In this document: positions 1 to 4,954 of the stretch, one piece after another
Layout of the letters: each line of letters starts with the position of its first letter
Position numbering within the stretch: position 1 is the first letter of the stretch
From: Paludibacteraceae bacterium
GTDB lineage: Bacteria > Bacteroidota > Bacteroidia > Bacteroidales > Paludibacteraceae
NCBI GenBank assembly: GCA_904502115.1
Contig: CAJGDW010000093.1
Location: 1 to 6,099, forward strand
Direction of reading: 5' to 3'
DNA length: 6,099 nt
Notes under the pieces: generated by a model
The model's database searches: none
What the model was told of the DNA's origin: nothing
The model's input: only the letters and a program-made list of their open reading frames with translations
Program-made: the position numbers and the translations under genes

Positions 1-2
1 AC

Positions 3-41
3 CACAATGAGGACATCTTTCGCGACGCGTTTTTGCCATAA
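3..41 (+). CDS. C-terminal end of an unidentified upstream gene (partial)
   Basis: The third forward frame reads HNEDIFRDAFLP and then a TAA stop at 39-41. The stop is followed after 3 nt by a perfect stem-loop, which is the arrangement expected at the 3' end of a gene. Only 12 codons are visible, so the product cannot be recognised. The alternative is that these bases are non-coding or belong to a gene on the other strand. The first forward frame stays open to about 110 but would read straight through the terminator hairpin, which makes it less likely. Confidence 0.4.
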   Translation, partial: HNEDIFRDAFLP

Positions 42-80
42 AAAAATAACTTTGATGAAAACGATTTCATCAAAGTTATT
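41..80. terminator. Perfect 16-bp hairpin, probable bidirectional terminator
   Basis: Positions 45-60 (AATAACTTTGATGAAA) are exactly complementary to 65-80, with an ACGA loop at 61-64. Read on the - strand, the stem is followed by a T tract (41-44, joining the TTATT foot), as in an intrinsic terminator. Read on the + strand, it follows a putative stop codon at 39-41. It therefore probably ends both the gene entering from the left and the fumarase transcript, whose stop lies about 200 nt away. Stem composition is AT-rich, so strength is uncertain. Confidence 0.7.
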
Positions 81-157
81 GTATCTAATTGTAATTTAGA
101 GTATTACAAGGATTTTACCAACCATTTTTGGCAATTATACCGGAAATAACCTCATCG

Positions 158-281
158 TAAGAGTGAATAGAATGAGGATATTTCAAGGCTTGCGCCGCCC
201 GAGAATCCGGAGCTTACTTAGCGTAAGTGAGGAATTCGAGGGCAAGCGTAACGCAGAAATATTCCATAATATTCGCTCTTA
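158..281. repeat. Long imperfect palindrome (124 nt) at the 3' end of the fumarase gene
   Basis: The outer arms TAAGAGTGAATA (158-169) and TATTCGCTCTTA (270-281) pair over 12 positions with one G-T. Further in, GGATATTTC (176-184) pairs with 256-265 with one bulge, GCTTGC (188-193) pairs with GCAAGC (242-247), and the tip is CTTAC (213-217) with GTAAG (223-227) around a 5-nt loop. The whole segment can fold into one long interrupted hairpin. It is not followed by a T tract on either strand, so it looks more like a dispersed palindromic element than a simple terminator. Its right edge contains the fumarase stop codon. No second copy is in the window, so repeat status is inferred from shape. 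Confidence 0.6.
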
Positions 282-1892
282 AAGGGTTTTGAAGAAATCG
301 TTGCCTTTATTATCCACCAATATAAACGCTGGGAAATCCTCTACTTCAATTTTCCAGATGGCTTCCATGCCTAGTTCGGGGTATTCTACACATTCAATGC
401 TCTTGATGTTGTTTTGTGCCAAGATAGCAGCAGGACCACCAATAGAGCCCAAATAGAAGCCGCCGTATTGTTTACAAGCATCGGTTACTTGTTGGCTACG
501 GTTACCTTTAGCTAGCATAATTTTGCTACCGCCTTTGGATTGGAATAGGCCTACGTAAGAGTCCATACGACCTGCGGTGGTAGGACCCATCGAACCACAT
601 GCCATGCCAGCAGGGGTTTTAGCAGGACCTGCATAGTAAATGGGGTGGTCTTTGATGTATTGAGGCAAATCTTCGCCGTTATCGAGGCGTTCTTTTAGTT
701 TCGCGTGTGCAATGTCGCGGCCTACAATGATGGTACCGTTAAGCGACAAACGGGTAGCTACAGGGTATTTGTCTAGCTCGGCAAGGATTTTGTCCATGGG
801 TTGGTTCAAGTCGATGCGTACTGCGTCGCCTTCGCCTGCTTGACGCAATTCTTCTGGGATAAGGCTACCTGGATTATCGTCTAGTTTTTCAATCCAAATA
901 CCGTCTTTGTTGATTTTACATTTGATGTTACGGTCTGCAGAGCAAGATACGCCCATACCTACGGGGCAAGAAGCACCATGACGTGGCAAGCGTACAATGC
1001 GAACGTCGTGTGCTAGGTATTTACCGCCAAATTGAGCACCTAGGCCAATGCGATGTGCTTCGGCAAGTACTTGTTTTTCTAGTTCTACATCGCGGAAAGC
1101 ACGGCCACCTTCGCTACCAGTAGTAGGTAGGTTATCGTAATAGTGAGTAGAAGCGAGTTTTACGGTTAGTAGGTTCTTTTCGGCCGATGTACCACCAATA
1201 ACAAAAGCAATGTGGTAAGGAGGACATGCTGCCGTACCTAGGGTTTTCATTTTTTCTACCAAGAAAGGAACCAAGGTTGCAGGGTTTAGCAAGGCTTTGG
1301 TTTCTTGATACAAATACGTTTTATTTGCCGAACCACCGCCTTTGGTTACGCACAAGAAGTGGTATTCCATACCAGTGGTAGCGTGCAAGTCTATTTGAGC
1401 TGGCAAGTTGCATTTGGTGTTCACCTCGTTGTACATATCAAGGGGAGCATTTTGCGAGTAGCGCAAGTTTTCTTCGGTATAGGTTTTAAATACGCCTAAC
1501 GATAGGGCTTCTTCGTCTTCGCCCTCGGTAAACACTTGCTGACCTTTTTCGCCGTGAATAATGGCTGTACCGGTATCTTGACACAAAGGCAATTTACCTT
1601 TTAACGATACTTCTGCATTGCGCAAGAAAGTAAGTGCTACGTATTTATCGTTTTCAGAAGCTTCTGGGTCCGATAAGATTTTAGCCACTTGTTCGTTGTG
1701 CGAGCGACGTAGCAAGAAAGAAACATCGCGGAATGCAGCATTCGCCATAGCGGTTAAACCTTCTGGCGCAATTTTTAGGATGGGTTTACCTTCAAACTCG
1801 CTTACCGACACGTAGTCTTTGGTAAGTAGGTAGTACTCGGTGTTGTCTTCGCCCACTTGGAACATGGGTTCGTACTTAAATGTTGTTGCCAT
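279..1892 (-). CDS. Fumarate hydratase, class I ([4Fe-4S], single chain)
   Basis: This enzyme converts fumarate and L-malate reversibly in the TCA cycle (or its reductive branch) in the cytoplasm. At 537 residues it has the full length of the FumA/FumB-type class I enzymes, with the N-terminal cluster-binding domain fused to the C-terminal domain. Cluster cysteines are C104 (PLCQDTGT), C223 (AACPPYHIAF) and C317 (VGMGVSCSADR). Their 119- and 94-residue spacing equals what I recall for the Leishmania structure. Active-site candidates at a constant offset are D106, R144, H305, R392 (VGRDIAHAK), T438 (GPTTAGRMDSY) and K462 (AKGNRS). The start is ATG at 1890-1892, preceded by an A/T-rich leader with no clear Shine-Dalgarno site, as is usual in Bacteroidota. 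The stop lies in the arm of a palindrome (158-281). The gene is divergent from the acyl-CoA ligase and appears to be monocistronic. As an iron-sulfur hydratase it is expected to be oxygen-sensitive. No truncation is seen. Confidence 0.97.
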   Translation of the reverse strand: MATTFKYEPMFQVGEDNTEYYLLTKDYVSVSEFEGKPILKIAPEGLTAMANAAFRDVSFLLRRSHNEQVAKILSDPEASENDKYVALTFLRNAEVSLKGKLPLCQDTGTAIIHGEKGQQVFTEGEDEEALSLGVFKTYTEENLRYSQNAPLDMYNEVNTKCNLPAQIDLHATTGMEYHFLCVTKGGGSANKTYLYQETKALLNPATLVPFLVEKMKTLGTAACPPYHIAFVIGGTSAEKNLLTVKLASTHYYDNLPTTGSEGGRAFRDVELEKQVLAEAHRIGLGAQFGGKYLAHDVRIVRLPRHGASCPVGMGVSCSADRNIKCKINKDGIWIEKLDDNPGSLIPEELRQAGEGDAVRIDLNQPMDKILAELDKYPVATRLSLNGTIIVGRDIAHAKLKERLDNGEDLPQYIKDHPIYYAGPAKTPAGMACGSMGPTTAGRMDSYVGLFQSKGGSKIMLAKGNRSQQVTDACKQYGGFYLGSIGGPAAILAQNNIKSIECVEYPELGMEAIWKIEVEDFPAFILVDNKGNDFFKTL

Positions 1893-1935
1893 ACTATTTG
1901 TTATTAAATTAAAATGTTTGCATTATTTGATGCGT

Positions 1936-1943
1936 TAAAGATA
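1936..1943 (-). promoter_or_regulatory. Candidate -7 box of the fumarase promoter
   Basis: On the - strand the sequence is TATCTTTA, 7 of 8 to the Bacteroidota -7 consensus TAnnTTTG, and it ends 43 nt before the fumarase ATG. I see no convincing TTTG -33 box at the expected 19-21 nt upstream; that stretch is A/C-rich. It is the best match in the upstream 70 nt, but an 8-bp partial match in AT-rich DNA is weak evidence. Confidence 0.33.
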
Positions 1944-2112
1944 ACACATTTTTTTGTTTTTTCGACCCTAAACGGGTACTGCTCAACTAAATTTTCGCCC
2001 CATAAATGGGTATTTTTACCCCTAAATACCATTTTTTATCCCAACAATGAGCAATTTTTAAGGGGTTTATACCATATAAATAAAATTAGGCCACCAAGCG
2101 TGCTACTTGTAG

Positions 2113-2120
2113 TAACTTTG
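2113..2120 (+). promoter_or_regulatory. -7 box of the acyl-CoA ligase promoter
   Basis: TAACTTTG, followed by C, is an exact match to the Bacteroidota -7 consensus TAnnTTTG. A clear -33 TTTG is not present at the standard distance. If used, transcription would begin near 2125, giving a leader of roughly 145 nt that consists almost entirely of the repeat at 2139-2266. Confidence 0.5.
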
Positions 2121-2138
2121 CAGAAACAATTAATGACT

Positions 2139-2266
2139 AATCGGTGAATCGACTAATCGACTAAAGTTGCGATTAAGCGAGAGCAGAGGTAAGTTTACTT
2201 GACTATGCCGAGCGTGAGCAACTTCATGAAATGCGAAGCATTGAATAATCGAATAAACGACTAAAC
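2139..2266 (+). repeat. Dispersed octamer-type repeat, composite copy C, in the leader of the acyl-CoA ligase gene
   Basis: The left end consists of the 8-bp units AATCGGTG, AATCGACT, AATCGACT (2139-2162). Positions 2139-2159 are identical over 21 nt to 5973-5993 inside polA. The right end (2247-2266) again carries these units, including AAACGACT then AAAC, a 12-nt identity to 6029-6040. The middle differs: AAGTTGC (2164-2170) pairs exactly with GCAACTT (2218-2224), a small dyad AAGT-TT-ACTT sits at 2191-2200, and AATGC-GAA-GCATT (2230-2242) forms a perfect mini-hairpin containing GCGAAGC. It looks like an octamer repeat whose centre was replaced by, or acquired, a hairpin module. It has stops in the frame of the downstream gene and is not translated. 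Confidence 0.75.
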
Positions 2267-2270
2267 ATTT

Positions 2271-3911
2271 ATGGCAAAACACTTATTTGACTACTTGCAG
2301 GCTACCATCAAACGCGATTGGAACGAACCTGCTATCTCGGATTACATCGAGAAAAAAACCGACACATACGGCCAATTGGCAGAACAAATTGCTCGCTGGC
2401 ACGTTTTATTTAAAGAATTGGGCCTACAAAAAGGCGACAAAATTGCGCTTTGCGGACGTAACAGTACTTACTGGGCTACTTGCTTTTTATCTACCATTAG
2501 TTATGGTGCTGTAGCAGTATCTATCCTTGATGCATTCCATGCAGAAAGCATCCACTACTTGGTAAAACACTCGGATGCTAAATTGTTCCTTGTGGGCGAC
2601 CAAGTATTTAAAGGTCTTGACTTGGCAGCTATGAAACAAGTAGAAGCCATTGTTTGCCAAGATGGTTCGGAACTATACTATGCTAAAAATGCTGCAGCAG
2701 AAAAAGCATTCAAAAACTGGGACACTTTGTTCCAAACTGCATATCCTAAAGGTTTCACAGCAGACGACGTTAACTATCCTACCGATAACATGGACGATCC
2801 TGCTGTTATCAACTATACATCGGGTAGTACTGGTGACCCTAAAGGGGTGGTGCTTAACTTCCGTAGCATTAGTTCGAACGTTGAATTTGGCCAAGATAAA
2901 ATTCCTAACCAAGCAGGTTGGAGCATGGTATCAATGTTGCCTTTGGCACACATGTTTGGTTTGACCTTTGAATTCTTGTATCAATTGGCAGGTGGTTGCC
3001 ACGTTAACTTCTTGGGCAAAGCTCCATCGCCACAAATTTTGATGAAAGCTTTCTCTGAAGTACATCCTTACATGATTTTGACAGTACCTTTGGTAGTAGA
3101 AAAAATCTTTAAAGGCAAAATTTTCCCTGCTATCAAAAAACCATTGGTACGCGTATTGTGGCACATTCCTGGTATCAATACCATTATCCGCAAAAAAGTA
3201 CACCAACAATTGATGGCTGCTTTTGGTGGTCAGCTTAAATACCTTATTATTGGTGGCGCTGCGCTTAACCGCGAAGTAGAAAAATGCTTGAAACAAATTA
3301 AATTCCCTTACTGTGTAGGTTACGGTATGACCGAATGCGGTCCTTTGTTGTCGTACACTCCATGGGATAAATTCAAACTACGTTCTTGTGGCCAACCTGT
3401 AGACCGCATGCAAATTACCATCGACTCGCTTGATCCTCAAAAACAAGTAGGCGAAATTTTGGTAAAAGGCGATCACGTATTGTTGGGTTACTACAAAAAT
3501 CCAGAAGCTACTGCTGCTATCTTTACATCGGACGGCTGGATGCGTACTGGCGACTTGGGTATCATCGACAAAGAAGGCAACGTATTTATTCGTGGTAGAA
3601 ACAAGAGCATGATTTTGGGCCCATCGGGACAAAACATCTACCCCGAAGAAATTGAGGACAAGGTAAACAACATGCCTTACGTACTAGAAAGCGTATTGGT
3701 ATGCCGCAACGACAAATTGGTGGCACTTGTTTATCCTGATACTGCTGCCATTGAAAAAGACGGCAAAAAAGTAGAGGATGAAATGAACCTAATGCGTGTA
3801 CATGTTAACAGATTGCTACCTCGTTTCTGTCAAGTAGCAGAGGTGGAAGTTGTAAAAGAAGAGTTTGAAAAAACACCTAAACGTAGTATTAAGCGTTATC
3901 TCTATAAGTAA
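2271..3911 (+). CDS. AMP-forming acyl-CoA synthetase (probable long-chain fatty acid-CoA ligase)
   Basis: A 546-residue member of the ANL (AMP-binding) superfamily. It is expected to activate a carboxylate, most likely a fatty acid, with ATP to an acyl-adenylate and then transfer it to CoA. Visible motifs are the P-loop YTSGSTGDPKGV (182-193), the adenine-binding GYGMTECGP (350-358), GWMRTGDLG (422-430) with the ribose-binding Asp, the hinge region RGRNKSMI (441-448) and NIYPEEIED (455-463). The C-terminus is EKTPKRSIKRYLYK. In the usual A10 motif (for example TPTLKVKR) the fifth position is the catalytic lysine; here it is S539, with lysines at 537 and 541. No signal peptide is seen, and hydrophobic stretches are consistent with membrane association only. 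The start is ATG 2271, with an in-frame TAA at 2262-2264. There is no Shine-Dalgarno site; an A-rich repeat end lies just upstream. The 3' end overlaps the convergent lytTR gene by 23 bp. Substrate is inferred from family, not seen. Confidence 0.9.
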   Translation: MAKHLFDYLQATIKRDWNEPAISDYIEKKTDTYGQLAEQIARWHVLFKELGLQKGDKIALCGRNSTYWATCFLSTISYGAVAVSILDAFHAESIHYLVKHSDAKLFLVGDQVFKGLDLAAMKQVEAIVCQDGSELYYAKNAAAEKAFKNWDTLFQTAYPKGFTADDVNYPTDNMDDPAVINYTSGSTGDPKGVVLNFRSISSNVEFGQDKIPNQAGWSMVSMLPLAHMFGLTFEFLYQLAGGCHVNFLGKAPSPQILMKAFSEVHPYMILTVPLVVEKIFKGKIFPAIKKPLVRVLWHIPGINTIIRKKVHQQLMAAFGGQLKYLIIGGAALNREVEKCLKQIKFPYCVGYGMTECGPLLSYTPWDKFKLRSCGQPVDRMQITIDSLDPQKQVGEILVKGDHVLLGYYKNPEATAAIFTSDGWMRTGDLGIIDKEGNVFIRGRNKSMILGPSGQNIYPEEIEDKVNNMPYVLESVLVCRNDKLVALVYPDTAAIEKDGKKVEDEMNLMRVHVNRLLPRFCQVAEVEVVKEEFEKTPKRSIKRYLYK

Positions 3912-4815
3912 CCTCGTGCAACGAGATAGACTTACGGCGGCCGAAGTATGTAAATGCTTCGGTCGCTTTTTGTACGTAGGTTTTGGAAACGGGAATGCGT
4001 TTGGTATCGGGTATATCCAATTCCAAAAGGAAATCGTCTCCTTCTTTGTGCATAGCGGTTACGTGCTCAAAGTTAACCATGTACGAGCGATGACAGCGTT
4101 GTATAGCGGTTTCGGTTAGCTCTAGTTCGGTGCGCTTCATGGAGTTACGCAGCATGAATTTTTCTACCTTTCCTTGTAGCAAGTAGTTGATTTCGATGTA
4201 ATTATCGGCCGATTCTAGGTAGATAACCGATTCAAAGGCAACCGATAGACGTTGTCCGCCTTTTTCGTCGCTAAAGTGCAATACCGAAGGACCGTTGCGC
4301 ACTACCCCACGCTTTTCCAACTCGCGAATGCGCTTGTTTTTATCGTCGTAAGCAAAATAAAGCCACGATATTAAGTAAGGGAAGAACACCACCGAAAAGG
4401 TATTGATATTGATGTCACGAAATACAATCACAATGTCCTCTAGCGACCAGAAACTAAGGTCGGAGCGCATCCACAGCACATACAGGGTATAAAATCCGGA
4501 CAAGATAAACAACTCCAAGAATACCCAAATGGCGTATTCAACGTTGTTGAGCGAATAGCGACGCACAAAAAGGTTCATTAAGTAACGACTAATGGCTACT
4601 ACCACAATGCCAATAAACACAATCACGCACGAGTACAAGAAATATTGGGTAGAGCTGATATTCAGCCATCTATCGGAGGCAAAAGGCTTAAAGAGGTTAA
4701 CAAACACCAACGAAAACAAGCCCGAAAAGATGACTAATTTGACCAAATTAGACTTTTCGATTAAGTAGGCTGCTACCTTGCTTTTTTTGTGGCGGGTATT
4801 TTTATTGGTGCTCAT
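3889..4815 (-). CDS. LytTR-family transcriptional regulator with four N-terminal membrane segments
   Basis: A 308-residue protein with a membrane N-terminus and a C-terminal LytTR DNA-binding domain. Hydrophobic segments lie near 25-43, 57-79, 93-115 and 139-155, followed by a basic linker (KNKRIRELEKR, 159-169). The LytTR domain spans about 187-292 and includes VIYLESADNYIEI (197-209), the characteristic CHRSYMVN (241-248) and KRIPVSKTYVQKA (272-284). It has no receiver domain and no histidine kinase motifs, so it is a one-component, membrane-tethered regulator of the kind common in Bacteroidota; its signal and targets cannot be read from the sequence. The start is ATG 4813-4815, 31 nt from an exact -7 box. 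It is divergent from polA across 139 bp and convergent with, and overlapping, the acyl-CoA ligase. The last 30 or so codons contain the ligase's apparent terminator. Confidence 0.9.
   Translation of the reverse strand: MSTNKNTRHKKSKVAAYLIEKSNLVKLVIFSGLFSLVFVNLFKPFASDRWLNISSTQYFLYSCVIVFIGIVVVAISRYLMNLFVRRYSLNNVEYAIWVFLELFILSGFYTLYVLWMRSDLSFWSLEDIVIVFRDININTFSVVFFPYLISWLYFAYDDKNKRIRELEKRGVVRNGPSVLHFSDEKGGQRLSVAFESVIYLESADNYIEINYLLQGKVEKFMLRNSMKRTELELTETAIQRCHRSYMVNFEHVTAMHKEGDDFLLELDIPDTKRIPVSKTYVQKATEAFTYFGRRKSISLHEVTYRDNA
3913..3925 (+). other. Small perfect hairpin just after the ligase stop codon
   Basis: CTCGT (3913-3917) and ACGAG (3921-3925) are complementary around a GCA loop, starting 2 nt after the ligase TAA. 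It lacks a T tract and lies in coding sequence of the opposite gene. It could stabilise the transcript end or be chance. Confidence 0.35.
3937..3971 (+). terminator. Intrinsic terminator of the acyl-CoA ligase, inside the opposing lytTR gene
   Basis: GCGGCCGAAG (3937-3946) pairs with CTTCGGTCGC (3957-3966) over 10 bp with one G-T wobble, around a 10-nt loop, and is followed directly by TTTTT (3967-3971). This is a GC-rich stem plus U tract located 25 nt after the ligase stop. On the other strand the same bases encode residues of the LytTR C-terminus (ATEAFTYFGRR region), so the terminator and the protein sequence are constrained together. On the - strand the stem is not followed by T residues, so lytTR transcription should not be ended by it. 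Confidence 0.8.
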
Positions 4816-4845
4816 GTTATCTAGGAAAATTGCCTAATGACTTCA

Positions 4846-4853
4846 CAAATGTA
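4846..4853 (-). promoter_or_regulatory. -7 box of the lytTR promoter
   Basis: On the - strand the sequence is TACATTTG, an exact match to TAnnTTTG, ending 30 nt before the lytTR ATG. No clear -33 TTTG is found at the usual spacing; the upstream stretch is an A/T-rich dyad (4857-4872). It is the only exact -7 match on this strand in the intergenic region. Confidence 0.5.
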
Positions 4854-4941
4854 AATAATTTTTTGAAAAATTGATTCTTTTTGTGGTGGGAATGTTAGAA
4901 GATTGTAGTGCAAACTGACTAAAACTCATTGATTTTTTTTG

Positions 4942-4949
4942 TACCTTTA
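4942..4949 (+). promoter_or_regulatory. Candidate -7 box of the polA promoter, very close to the start codon
   Basis: TACCTTTA matches TAnnTTTG at 7 of 8 positions and ends 5 nt before the polA ATG. If it is functional, the transcript would begin at or within a few bases of the start codon, so the mRNA would be almost leaderless. No TTTG is seen at the standard -33 distance. The true promoter could lie further upstream. Confidence 0.3.
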
Positions 4950-4954
4950 CCCTC

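Larger units (their letters stand above)
1893..2270. other. Divergent intergenic region between fumarase and acyl-CoA ligase genes
   Basis: These 378 bp hold a weak promoter candidate for fumarase (1936-1943, - strand), a small perfect dyad GGGTA-TTTT-TACCC (2008-2021) inside a stretch rich in GGGTA/TACCC-like words, a -7 box for the ligase gene (2113-2120) and a composite repeat (2139-2266). The forward frame open at 1914-2147 has no recognisable protein features and runs across the promoter into the repeat, so I do not regard it as a gene. Confidence 0.7.

Noticed and set aside
2008..2021. GGGTA-TTTT-TACCC hairpin as a fumarase or ligase terminator
   Set aside because: It lies upstream of both divergent genes, where nothing needs termination, and the 5-bp stem is short; noted only as a dyad.
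1914..2147. Forward 77-codon open frame in the intergenic region
   Set aside because: It overlaps the fumarase upstream region, runs through the -7 box at 2113-2120 and into the repeat, and its translation shows no domain or coding character.
4857..4872. A/T dyad AATTTTT-TG-AAAAATT upstream of lytTR as an operator
   Set aside because: It is pure A/T in an A/T-rich spacer and is expected by chance; no second copy supports it.
4891..4920. Paired LytTR binding sites in the lytTR-polA spacer
   Set aside because: AATGTTAGA partly resembles a LytTR 9-mer, but there is no matching second site at the usual distance.
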